Positions 47,957 through 59,727 of a DNA stretch of 64,000 nt are shown here, in pieces. Location of the stretch: assembly GCA_034440615.1 (NCBI GenBank), contig JAOTOM010005059.1:2501-66500 (forward strand). The letters are read 5' to 3'. The first letter of the stretch is position 1, and each line of letters opens with the position of its first letter. The notes below the pieces were generated by a model. The model worked only from the letters and a program-made list of their open reading frames with translations. It was not told where the DNA came from and did no database searches. A program made the position numbers and the translations under genes. Source of the stretch: Ashinkailepas kermadecensis. Its lineage: Eukaryota; Arthropoda; Thecostraca; Neolepadidae.

Positions 47957-49036
47957 ATGGCCGAGCTGGCTGCTGCCGGGGACGCGGCGCCGTCGCCGTC
48001 GCCGTCCGCCGACGTGATCGGCACCTCGCTGGACGTCTCGGACAGGCGTCGCCAGCTGAACGAGCGGCTGGACGAGCGGCACCGCGAGCGGCTGCAGACG
48101 CAGGCGCAGCGCCGCCACGAGCGCGCCGCCGGCGTGGTCGAGTCGGAGCGCGCCGACTACTTCTGGGCGAGTCTGGCCGCCGAGGAGTCGGCGGCGCTCG
48201 CCGGTCTGGCCGTGCTGGCGGGCGCCGACCGGGCCGCCGTCGGCGACGCGCTGGACGCCGCTAGTCGCCGCCTGCAGGCCGTCCACCGCTTCATCGCCGA
48301 CGCGGCCGCCTTCCTGCCCGCCTTCGAGCTGCGGCGGGCGCAGCAGCGCGCCAAGAAGCTGCAGGAGAGCATCCAGCGGCGCCAGGACGAGCTGGTGCCC
48401 AGGCAGCGGTTCGGCTTCCGCGGCAAGCGGGCGGAGCGTGGCGAGCCGCGGCGTGAGGTGGAGGTGGCCGTGACCGAGCCGGTGTCGGTGAGCGCCGCCG
48501 CCGCCGATGAGTGCGGCTTCCAGGGGCGCCGTGACGAGCGGCTGTGGCTGTCTGGCGCGACCGTGACGGGCCGTGACGTGACGCTGAGCCGTCTGAGCGG
48601 CTGTCGGGTGCTGGTGACCGGCGCGCCGGCCACCGTCCACCTGTCGCAGCTGCGCAGCTGCCGGCTGCTGCTCGGCCCGGTCGCCACGTCAGTGTTCCTG
48701 GAGGATTGCGACGACTGCACGCTGGCGGCCGCGTGTCAGCAGCTGCGCGCGCACACCAGCCGCCGCTGCGACGTGTACCTGCACGTCACCAGCCGCGCCG
48801 TCATCGAGCACTGCGACCAGCTGCGCTTCGCGCCGTACAACCTGACGGGAGCGCTCGTGGAGAGCGACTGGGCGGCGACCGGCCTCAGTCGCAGCGCCAA
48901 CAGCTGGGACGACGTGGACGACTTCAACTGGCTGTCCAAGGCGCAGAGGTCGCCCCACTGGAGCGTGCTGCCCGAGCGGGAGCGGGTCGCCAGCTGGGAT
49001 GACGACGTGCACGAGGACGACCGTCAGCGTGACTGA
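47957..49036 (+). CDS. TBCC: Tubulin-specific chaperone C (tubulin-folding cofactor C)
   Basis: Single-exon frame of 359 codons plus TGA. TBCC acts with cofactors D and E as a GTPase-activating factor on beta-tubulin, releasing assembly-competent alpha/beta dimers in the cytosol. The N-terminal half (about residues 25-130) is an Arg/Glu/Ala-rich helical segment as in the spectrin-like TBCC N domain. From about residue 190 comes the cofactor C (C-CAP) beta-helix: repeating short strands (LSGATVTGRDVTLSRLSGCR), then FLEDCDDCTLAAACQQLRAH, in which Arg264 is in the position of the family's catalytic arginine finger. NSWDDVDDFNWLSKAQRSPH and WSVLPERE match the conserved C-terminus. Start: ATG 47957 in a GAGATGG context; an in-frame GTG lies 18 bases upstream but is unlikely. 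Length is close to the human protein (346). Strongly GC-rich compared with its flanks. Human TBCC is also intronless, so the single exon is not evidence of a retrocopy. Confidence 0.95.
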   Translation: MAELAAAGDAAPSPSPSADVIGTSLDVSDRRRQLNERLDERHRERLQTQAQRRHERAAGVVESERADYFWASLAAEESAALAGLAVLAGADRAAVGDALDAASRRLQAVHRFIADAAAFLPAFELRRAQQRAKKLQESIQRRQDELVPRQRFGFRGKRAERGEPRREVEVAVTEPVSVSAAAADECGFQGRRDERLWLSGATVTGRDVTLSRLSGCRVLVTGAPATVHLSQLRSCRLLLGPVATSVFLEDCDDCTLAAACQQLRAHTSRRCDVYLHVTSRAVIEHCDQLRFAPYNLTGALVESDWAATGLSRSANSWDDVDDFNWLSKAQRSPHWSVLPERERVASWDDDVHEDDRQRD

Positions 49037-50034
49037 CGGTCGGCTTCTGTCATTCCCAGCTGCATTTCTGGTCGTCGGTGTGATAGTTTTGCTTGCAACA
49101 GCTTTAGCCCTCAGTCAGGTGCACTGCCGACCGGGTTTTGAGCCAGCCGCTGTGCCCACAGACGCAGTACGGGTGGTTGTGTCCCGTGCATCGCCACTCA
49201 TATATCGAGCGAACATCTGCTTCTCGGTATATGACGTTCATATTCGCGCGTCACTGGCATAAGAACGGGAGGGGCAGAGGAGCAGCGTATTCTCAAACCC
49301 GGGAGTGTTATAAATTTAGACTTATTGCATTTTAGAAGACGTCATTCAAACATCGCATTTCCTCCTCACTCCATCCCTGGAGTCGCGTTCTCACCGCTTT
49401 TGAACACGGTAATCGACTGGTGTATTTAACGATGCAATCTTCGCTGGGACACATGTGGCGTCGGTTTCAATGCTTTTGGTCTAGAAAGACTCCCGAGAAC
49501 TGTTCGGGCCCTGCCGCCGTCCGGTAGCTGGTATGCCACACGAAGCGTGTGCTAGTTCCCAGTTGGTCTGTGATGTCTGCCGAACACTGCTGCGTGGCTC
49601 GGGCCGGCCCAGGTTCAGGGAGACGGTGGCAACATGTACCAGCACACCATCTGAACATTGGCGCCGCCAAGCGCAGTGCGCAGTGTTCTGCGTTGTTCCA
49701 ATTTTTTTTTAGAGCAGGACGCTGAAATTGATGCGATAATGTCGGTGGGGACTCTGCAGAGGTGGAAGGGCTCGTGTTGCGGAACGGCGTATTGCAGTGT
49801 CCTTATTCAGAAGTTTGTGTTGAAAACGACCCAAGCCATGGAAAATATTAACATCTTGAGTCAGACAGACCACATTTTTTTGATGGTGTCATGTGATTAC
49901 CGTCCTGGTCAGTCGTCATTGCGAAATACAACGAAAATCGGATCGTTCCAGATTTTTTTTGTATGTTCGATGCCACCATCGACGTCCAGGTTCGGGATAA
50001 TGATTATTGGACATCACACTGAAGAAACCCAGTG
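49037..50034. other. Downstream of TBCC, no gene seen
   Basis: Includes the TBCC 3' untranslated region. A frame of about 85 codons overlapping the TBCC end (48999-49262) has a hydrophobic stretch but no ATG and no family match; I do not call it. Confidence 0.4.
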
Positions 50035-50063
50035 TCGTAAAACCAATAACCAACCAACCAAGC
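50035..50063 (+). mobile_element. 29-bp 5'-truncated SINE insertion (family 1 tail)
   Basis: TCGTAAAACCAATAACCAAC plus CAACCAAGC, identical to the 3' end of the family 1 SINE, flanked by a perfect 14-bp duplication GAAGAAACCCAGTG (50021-50034 and 50064-50077). Confidence 0.92.
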
Positions 50064-50077
50064 GAAGAAACCCAGTG

Positions 50078-51539
50078 ACATTCTTCACTGAAGATCCAAG
50101 TGCTTCGGAAATATGCACAAATATACTGTGGTATAATTATTAATTTATATTATGTATATACATATATATTATATAATGTTATATATAATAGAATTACTAA
50201 TATAATTGGTGTGACCAATATTGTTATTAAGCCGGATACGTATCCACTGGAGGGGAAATTTGCCCTCCAGTTGGCATGTTTTTCCAATCCCTGTGACAAT
50301 AATAAGGGAGTTAATTATGCAATGTTAGCGCACGGATTACTTGCATATGAAATGGTCTGATAATGGTATGAAATGAAATGGTCTTTGATAATAAAGTTAT
50401 TATCCCACCTGGAAATTAAGTTCGACATACTGATGTTTTGTGGTGCTCGTGAACTTGAATCTCCTTTCCTGTCCATGGGTGGCGCCACGTGTTTTGGACA
50501 GGGGGAACGGTAAGGTAGGTGTACCAAATTCTGAAAATCGTAAGGGCCAATTCATGGAGGAAATGGGAGGGCAGAAATCGATTTGTAAGCCCGAAATAAT
50601 CATCGGCAAGAGATGAGTCAAGATGCGGGAAGTCCCCACTAAACGTACTGAACCGATATATATGCGGAGCGGGACGTAGCCAAGAAATGTACAGGGAAAG
50701 GGTGAATTTTGCGAAGGGACCCACCCGGATTACCCCATTTTTTAAGGATTTCGACCACTTTATTTCAAAAAGGTTCGGTCTCCCTTTTTTAAACCCACTT
50801 GCTACTTCTTTAGTCCGTATTGGGGTCCGGATCGACTGATGAATGTTACGTGGATGGATGGCGGCGGGTGATCTCCACAACTTGAAACTCTGATTCGGCC
50901 TCGTCGCCATCCATCTTCAATGAGTCGGCAGTGCGGCAGTATGGAGGTGCACTGTCTCTCGTGCTGACGATTACGATACGAGCGATTACCCATACCCGTG
51001 ACCGAATCGATTTGCATGCTTTGCCCAGCGCTGTCGGCTAATTTTCGGAGCACTCGTGATTTGATGAGGTTCGCTTATGCTCAGTCAGGGTCACCTTGCC
51101 CAGAGTGTCACTTTTTTAACGCAATTTAGTAATCACCTGTCCACTTGCTCAAACCACACAAAGGTGTCAATAATCGCATAATTTTGTTTAAAAAATCAAT
51201 GCTATCTGTCCCAAATGGTAACGATCTGTGCGTGCGTTGTATATAAAAGTGTCACTCATTACATTGTCGCACACGTCTCGTTTTCGCTCATGGCCCTTGT
51301 TAAGTTACTTATTCTCACTGCTGGTTGATCGCTCCCTTCACTATGAGACGTAGTAATAGCGAAATGATAGTCGTTTATTCGGGTGGAGCAGCATGTACCT
51401 GCCTCGCTCCGAATCCAACTATATAGTTTGTATTACTAGTCTTCCGTTTGCTTACTTATTTGCCACGCTGGTTGATCCTTCTTCCTATGCGACATAGCTT
51501 ATTGCGTTGCCATAGTTTACTGCTTATTGGCACAGTATT
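50078..51539. other. Intergenic sequence, no gene seen
   Basis: AT-rich stretch around 50140-50220, then mixed sequence. Minus-strand frames near 50416-50910 show no family match. Confidence 0.4.
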
Positions 51540-51733
51540 CTGGAAAAGATAAGTAACTGCTTGTGAGGGCCCGCAAACTGACGTAAAAGTTCGCAGGCAT
51601 TCGTAAGGGCCAGTAAACTTCCGTCAGGGGCGGCAGATGTTGGTTATCGCCCGTCCGTATGCACTCGTAAAGGCCGGCCGTAGACATTCGTAAACGCCCA
51701 TAGACGCTCGTAATAGTCCGTAGGTGTTCGTAG
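51540..51733. repeat. Degenerate CGTAARGGCC-type repeat
   Basis: Repeated short phrases such as CGTAAAAGTTCGCAGGC, CATTCGTAAGGGCC, ACTCGTAAAGGCC and CATTCGTAAACGCC spaced by 25-40 bp. The same text resumes at 52806-52870 beyond an inserted element. Confidence 0.6.
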
Positions 51734-52805
51734 CAGGGGTGGCTCTAGTAATTCCCATGGCGGCACTTCGTCTCTGGAGTTACGCCATTTCTTCGGAGGG
51801 GAGCCTCCGGCTGAGATTTCGAGGGGTGCACTCGAGCATACTGAACTTCCAAGGGGTGCCTCTGGTTGAAAAATTCGAGGGGTGCCCTCCAGCACACTGA
51901 AAGGGCGCCTCTTCTGGCTGAAAAGATGGAGGGATGATACACTCGAGCCTTTCCTGGAGGCGTCTTTTCCAGGCCAAAGGGGAGCCAATTTCCATGATTC
52001 TCGCTTGTACGGTAACTGGTTCTCAATTTTAACTCTTCTCAACCACCAAGGTCTCAAATCTAGCAGCCGTTAATGCCCTTGTATTGACCGGGCTGAGTAT
52101 TAAACAATACGGTGAACACTTCAACAAAAGTTTCAACAGTTTCTTCTCCAAAGATAAACACCAGCGCCTTCCTTTTTAAGTTCGTACCTCCAAATCACCA
52201 GGCACCCATGACGGACAACCGTCCAGCGTCTGCACGTCTACTCAACTTCACCTGCTCGGCTACATCTTACCGCCTCGACCGTCCAGTCGCATCTAAGGGC
52301 CGAGCCGCGCTCGCGAAATGGGTACCAGTCGCTCACAGGGGGGGGGGGGGGATACAAGGAATTGGCTCACCGGGCCACCGCCTTGGTCTGCCATTGGGTG
52401 GCATCTATTGTACCACACCGCGCAGGGAGGGGTTCGGTCGTCTCACTCCAGGCACGCCCCACATGTACGGCATGGTGCAATGGTGATGCGGGTGTCGCAA
52501 TGATGACACCCGACTGTGTCAGGGCGCAATGACACAGCATCTGCCGGCCGGACGGGCACATCGCTACCGGATCTAAATTAAGCATAATACACCCTGCGTC
52601 AGCCAGGGCTCGGGGCGTCGACTGCAACGTCAGCGTGAGCCGGCGCCGGCCGAAGGGCGAGGGCTTCCGCTCGAGGGGATAATGACGGGAATCGACGAGT
52701 CTGGACACATGGGAGCCAAGCGCATTCCGAGAGATGGGTCCGAAGTTGACTTTGTTGCACAGGCCCCAGTGACCTCTCCTCCTCCCCTCCCTGTATCCGC
52801 CCCAG
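51734..52805. mobile_element. hAT-like non-autonomous element (1072 bp)
   Basis: Left end CAGGGGTGGCTCTAG; right end reverse complement CTGGGGCGGATACAG. 8-bp target duplication GTTCGTAG (51726-51733) and GTTCGAAG (52806-52813), seven of eight identical. It splits the CGTAA-type repeat. No transposase frame. Confidence 0.82.
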
Positions 52806-52813
52806 GTTCGAAG

Positions 52814-53881
52814 GGACCAGCAGACGTTCGTAAGAACCCTTGGGCCCGTAGACCTTCGTAACGGTCCTCACCAAGGCCTAAAAGAGAGCACTGGGGCGCC
52901 TAAAATGCACCAGGAGCCCCGGGATGGGACACAAATCCCAACATGTTTGTCGTTGTTCAATTATATGCTGGAAATTGGCCTCGCCGGAAAATCGTGGCCG
53001 TTAGCAAAGGGTTTTTATTCGGAACATTATGGTTCATGGGAATTTGGGAAATCATGGTTCGACTCATGTCCATGGAGACCCACGTCCACCCGAACTCCTG
53101 TTTTTTTTCCATGGAGAGACCTGTTCTAGCCAGGGGCCATGCCCCCTCCCCCAAACAAAAATATGGCTGCGCCGCTGGGCAACGGTCGAAAATCGGAAAT
53201 TCTGGTGCTTAATTTGCGGCTGTATTATTTAAGGGAGCATGAGTTTCCGGCGCAGTTCAGGTTGTCGATACACTTCCTGCGAAAAATGAACCGGTTCCCA
53301 GATTTATGCATTGTATTGTACCTCACAATACTATTTTCTCCATATTTACGGCACTGTGCGAATTGCGCATCACTTCTTAGATGCTTTAAAACGGCGATTT
53401 GCGAATCACGGGCAAACAGCCCTAGTGCGTGGCGAAAGCTAACCAAGTTAGCTTCTAATTGTTTCGGGTCGAATATCTAACTTGTATTTGGATGGCTGCC
53501 ATCATGTCGACGTGATGGAACGAATCATTTGAAATGCAAAGTGGCAAAGCAGCATTCAAATACAAGCAGCTCTTGCACGAGTTCAGCCGGGAAGTTCACA
53601 AATGCCAAACGCTGTGACTTCTGCATGATCGCTTTCGTCTGCCGAGGGTGTCGCCACCCTCACCAGCGTCCAGGACTAATGTCCGCGTAGCCGGCACCTG
53701 TACTGGTGCTTTGGCGCACGCCCGGGGTGGCACCGTAACGTGAGCACCATGCTGTGGGTCGCGTTACGTGTGGTGCCTGTCCGGGGGAGGTGCTGCAGGC
53801 CGGCGGCTGTCCGGCCACTGTGGGGAGGTGCCGGCCGGCGGGTGCGACTCACTGCCGAAGGAGCTCCCGACTGGCGGCGTC
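52814..53881. other. Upstream region of amnionless
   Basis: No upstream exon recognised. CCAGGGGCCATGCCCCCTCC near 53131 looks like a MITE fragment. The last ~250 bp are GC-rich and probably hold the promoter and 5' untranslated region of the gene starting at 53882. Confidence 0.4.
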
Positions 53882-53901
53882 ATGGCGGCCTCCAGCGTCA
53901 T

Positions 53902-53932
<31 letters not shown>

Positions 53933-53933
53933 G
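53882..53933 (+). CDS. AMN: Amnionless exon 1 (signal peptide)
   Basis: ATG then a hydrophobic core of nine CTG leucine codons; donor GCGG/GTAAGC, phase 1. The pure (CTG)9 tract is itself a trinucleotide repeat. Confidence 0.85.
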
Positions 53934-56900
53934 GTAAGCCACGCGGACATTGGTGGATGCGCCGGGGCGTTCAAGACCCTCCCTAGGTTCGTTGGACCTT
54001 CCCTGGGTCCTCCCGGGTATACCTCCCGTGCTGAGACTCCAAAGCTCGATGATCTTTCTATCATTATATTATATTCAATATATTATATTCAATCTCGATG
54101 ATCATTCTATGTTGCTTTTTTGCCTGATACAAGGACAATTATAGCTATTGACCCCCCCCCCCTTGAATCTCGAGAGGGCTCCACCTATGCCCGGGTAACT
54201 CCGGTGCAGCGGGGCCACGTTCAACAGAATGCATTTCGTACATCTCCAGACAAGCTGAGGCTGCAATCGGTGTTTCTCGCCATTTGAGGTGCCACCAATT
54301 TCACGGGTTGATGCTCCGGAGTTGAGGCGTCCGGTCAGCTCGTCGGATGAATTGTTATTATGCCTGTTGTGTGCACAAGATTCACCAGAATTGAGCGTCA
54401 ACCATGACGAGAGGTGAACTAGACATCCACCGCTGAATAGTTTTGACAAAACGAGTGAAATGCTTCGGATATTCGTAAAGAAGTTAGCACGTCTTACAAC
54501 ACGATGATATGAAGACAAATAATACGACATTCATTTCATTTCCCAAACATTTTTTTCCATGTCGACAGTCATGGGGTGCCCCGTCCCAGAGCTGTGGTGC
54601 CACGTGACGTGTGACGTTGGCCATCGCTGTCGACAGTCATGGGGTGCCCCTCCCAGAGCTGTGGTGCCACGTGACGTGTGACGTTGGCCATCGCTGTCGA
54701 CAGTCATGGGGTGTCCCGTCCCAGAGCTGTGGTGCCACGTGACGTGTGACGTTGGCCATCGCTGTCGACAGTCATGGGGTGCCCCGTCCCAGAGCTGTGG
54801 TGCCACGTGACGTGTGACGTTGGCCATCGCTGTCGGCAGCGACGCGCATCGCCGTCCGCGGGACAGTTGTCAAGAGCTGGGGTCGAGATCGGAACGTCGA
54901 CACTGGTGCCAACTGGGCGGGCGGCCGGCGGCCCTGTCCCGGACAGGTGGCGCACTTCCCCCAGCATCGCCCGCTGGCGGTGAGTGACCTCACTCGGCAG
55001 TTCCGCAGGTGTTGACACGACACCGACATGCTGCCCAATGGTGTCGTGCACTTCACTCACACGCTGTCCAATGGTGTCGTGCACTTCACTCGCACGCTGC
55101 CCAGTCGTGACGTACACTTCACTCACACGCTGCCCAGTCGTGACGTACACTTCACTCACACGCTGTCCAGTCGTGTCGTACACTTCACTCACACGCTGCC
55201 CTGTCGTGTCGTGCACTTCACTCACACGCTGCCCAGTCGTGTTGTACACTTCACTCACACGCTGCCCAGTCGTGACGTACACTTCACTCACACGCTGCCC
55301 AGTCGTGACGTGCACTTCACTCACACGCTGCCCAGTCGTGTTGTACACTTCACTCACACGCTGCCCGGTCGTGTCGTGCACTTCACTCACACGCTGCCCA
55401 GTCGTGTCGTACACTTCACTCACACGCTGCCCAGTCGTGTCGTGCACTTCACTCACACGCTGCCCAGTCGTGTCGTACACTTCACTCACACGCTGCCCAG
55501 TCGTGTTGTACACTTCCCTCACACGCTGCCCAGTCGTGTCGTACATACACTTCAGCTACTTCGAACCCCGTGCTTCGTTTAATATTCCGTTCGGGAAGTC
55601 ATTGCTCAAAATGTTATTTTCTTTCTCTCGCCCCCTACCCGTCAGATGGTCCGCACCAAATGTGGGCAATTGTATACTTCGGGCAGTGGCGTACCTAGGA
55701 TTTGCCCTAGGGAGGGCGCCAACAGATTTGGAGGACACCTACACCATTTGTGTTTTAAGTCTCCGGATTTCGACCACCTTTGCAATGGTCTCCTTTTTTT
55801 CAAAATAAAATAATTAGTGGTAAACTTAAGTGTCCAGTGAAGGTGACCCAATTTACCACCATAGATTCTCAGTCACCAAACTTCAACCCTACTCCCCCAT
55901 CTTGTTCGAGGGTTTTTCTTTTGGTACCATTGATAAGTCACCTCACACTGCTGAAATTACACCTACGCAAATCACTAAAAAAATGTTCTTTAAAAAAAAT
56001 TAATTCCATGCACTCCAGCTAATTACACCTGGTCGTCAAAACGCCAACGTTCGTGCACGTGTACACTAGCCTTGCGAATTCGGCATATTTTCCACACTTC
56101 GTGCGATTCTTTGACTTCCGCTAAGCCTCCTACGTTTTGCTAATTGCTGTCACATGATATTCGTGTGCCTTATTTGACGTTAGGAATGCTTTGTATGGTG
56201 GTTCGCTTTGAAAATCCGATGAATTCCATTCGCTGATTAGTTTTCTTCTTTCCACATTTTCTGGTGGTTAAGAAATCCGGAGACCCGTTGAGCTTTGATG
56301 CATCTCATTTCATTGGTTAAATATGCTCCCAGATTGGCTGCCGAGCCAAGGTCCTAGCTATGTTCGGAGGTCCTAGCTCTCCTTAATTTTTGGACTCGTT
56401 GGGTTTTTTCTCGTCTGCAGATGTGCTTTAGGGCTCCAGTCAATTTGTGTTAGGGGCCCGGCACATTTTTGAGACGCTGGCTCTTTTTTGGAGGTTTGTG
56501 CTTTTTGTGCATCGACGATGTTTTCGAGGTATCGACGAGTTTTCGAAGACAACGATGTGTTTATTTAGTGCCCGGTCCTTCTTTAGGGCCATGCCACTTT
56601 TTGAGGGCCCAGCCTGCTTTTGAGGCCCCTATGCAGTCTCATGGCCCCGGTGTGCTTTGAGGGTCTCGTTTTTTTTTAGAGAACCCGGCGTGCTTATTTA
56701 GAACTGCAACGCATGGTTTAAGGCTCCGGCGCTTTTTGCGAGGCTCGGTCCGCTTTGGAGGGCCCGGTGAATTTTCTGCCTCCTGGTATGTTCTTAGGAT
56801 CCAGCTGTTTATTTGGGGCTCTTGACGCATATTTGTAGGACCCCAGCACGATTTTGTGGCTCCGATATAATTTATCGGGGTCCCTGCGCGACCTTTCGTG

Positions 56901-59694
56901 CCAAGGCGCTTGATTCCGTGGTGACCCGACGCCAGTTATCTGGTCTCGACAAAATTTTTGGTGACTTCTGAATTTTTATGTCCGAGCCACGGCCTGATTG
57001 TTCGCGCAGCCGGCGCCGTAGTTTTGTGTCCCGCCGCGATTTTTCGAGTTCAGGTACTTTTTTCGGGGCCGTGCATATGTTTTTATGCATCTGGTGGGAT
57101 GTTTGGGGCTCCGGAGATATTTTCCTGGCTCGGACATTTATTTTTCGGAATCTCTCATAATTTTGGAGGGCTTTGGCTTGCTTATTGTCCGATCCGATGC
57201 GATTCTGGGGCCCCGCTGCGCTTATCCAGGGCCATGGACTCCAAATGTTTGGAACCTCGAAATACATTTTTGATGCCCGTGCAGAATTTATGGGTCTACC
57301 GACTTGGATTTTCAGTTCCGAGTGTGATATTTTGGAGGCCCAGCGCGAGTTCGCGGGGCGCGTTGTGCTTAGCTGGGCCCCAACGCAATTTTGGCTGTCC
57401 ACGGCGCAAATATTCGGGACCGGTGCAGGCTTTTTGGTGCCCACTGTATTCATTTAGAGCCCCCTACGCAAATTCTGCGGACCCCGACGCGAATCTATGG
57501 GGCCCGAGAGCAATTTTTGGGAGCATCGACCTGATTCTTGGGAGCCCACCCCTTCAGAAGGGGGTGGGGGGCATTTGCGTCTCGGTACACCACTGTGGCT
57601 ATACTCAATGTTTTTTTTTAGTCGATGGCACCTTTCAGAGTAGAAAGGCCCTTAGGATAATTTTCTGTCGGGTCCTGTTCTGAATTTTCCGGAGCTCGGG
57701 TCAATTCGGTGGAATTTCTTTTATATCTTTGGGGGGGGGTCAAATTATATTTTGTGTTAGTCCCCTGCGATATATTTTCGGGCCCTGGTACGAATCTTCG
57801 GGCTTCCGGTGTTTTTTTTTCGGCGCCCCAACGCGTTTCATTTCCGGGGCCCAACGCGTTTTTGGGTCTTTGACTCAATGGTTGTGACCACAGAGTGACA
57901 TTCCGGAAGGAATGTATTTTGGGAAGCGAACTGCGACTTGTTAGGCTCCGGCTTCGGCTTTTTGGCCTCCAGTGTGATTTTCAACAGCAACGGCTGGACT
58001 TCTTTTTAAAGTCTAAGTGTGATTGTGTGGCCTCGTCGTCATTTGTTGGGATCCCTAGCGCGGGTTTGGTCGCCTCGACACGTTTTTGGAGGTCCAACAC
58101 GTTTCGGGGGCTTTTGGAGCGATTGTTGGGATCCCATAGTCATTTTTCATGTACGGACTGTTCTTTAATTACCCCGGCTTCATATTTTTGGGGGTCCCGA
58201 TGTACTTTTGGGCCCCCGTTCGACCTGTCGAGCCCCTAGCGTGGTCTTCAGTGGGCCTGGCGCGACTTTTTGGTACCCCCGGCTCTGCATGATTTCCAAG
58301 GGCCCCGGCCTGACCTTTTGGGAGCCCCAGCGCAATTTTCAGGAGCCCCGGCCTGATCTTTTGGACGCCCAGCGTGATTTTCAGGGGCCCAGCCCGTCTT
58401 TTTTGGCCCCCATAGTGATTTTCAAGGACCCAGTCGCGACTTTTGTGGGCTCCCAGCGTGACTTTCGGGGACCCAAGTGTGAACTTTCGAGGTCCCCGGC
58501 GTGATTTTCAGGGGTCTCAGTCAGACATTTTGGACATCGTGACATTTTGAACATCGTGCCCAAAACGTTGTGCCTCAGCACGACTTTTTGGGGGTCCAGT
58601 GGTATTTTAAGGAGCCCCGGTCCTACTGTTTGGAGCTCCAGCGTTATTTCTAGTGGCCAGATCGATTTTTTTTAGGTCCCCAATGTGATTTTCAGGGGCC
58701 TTGGTGCGATTTGGGGTCATTTTCAGGGACTCCTGCTCGACTTTTTGTGGCTCTCAATATGATTTGTGTGGCCCTGGTGCGATTACTGGAGGCCTCAGTG
58801 GGATTTTTAGTGAGTCTGCCGCAATTTTTCCGAAGCCCAAAACCTCTCATAGGGGGAGGTGGCAACTGCTCCAAATGCCCCTCCCTCTCGGTACGCCACT
58901 GACTTCGGGAGTGCTTTGGCTTTGGCACCTCCATGTGTGTAAAGCACTGTTAAAGTTAGCACGGGATCCTACGGGTGTGGGCGTCCCTGATTATTGCCAG
59001 TGCCTTCAAGCGCAGCAGCAAAATCGCCCACAAAATCGCCCACAGCGCGTTTGTCCGATTGTCCAGTGGTGGTGCAGTGCGCCTCACCTCGACGTTCCCC
59101 GCTGTTTTGCCACATGTCGGTCGGGAATGCCCCACTCGGCCAGCCTGATATCCCCACCCCCCTCCAGCCGCCTCGACGTGCCCCGCTGTTTTGCCACATG
59201 TCGGCCGGGAATGCCCCACTCGGCTTGACTGATCCCGTCCCTGCCGCCGCGGGTGGGCCGGTCCACATCGATACCGATACCGGACAACTGTGGCGGTGTC
59301 GCCGCGGGCCATGGTTTGTCACGTCAGTGCCGCATCGACCTGTCTGGCTTTTCTGGCTGAACACATCTGGCTGTTCCTCGCCCACCAGGGGCGGATCCAG
59401 GCATTTTCGTGGTGGGTCACATTTCTTCGGGAGAGCGACTTGAACATAAAGTCGTTTTCTGCCAGCCCCGCCTGCTCCGCTGGCGCTGTCCCGGCGCCAG
59501 ACTGACTTAGCTGGCAGCAGCAGAATGGCTATGTGCGGTTTCAGCTGAAACGGAGGGACAGCGCACATCACAGCCTCCGGACGCCTGATGCACTGTGGTT
59601 CGGCTACGAGCTGCCAAGTTTGGCCGACTGACACTGTATAGCAATACCTGGCTACTCAAACTTCCCAGTGCAAGCGTGAGACCGAGATTGCACA

Positions 59695-59727
<33 letters not shown>

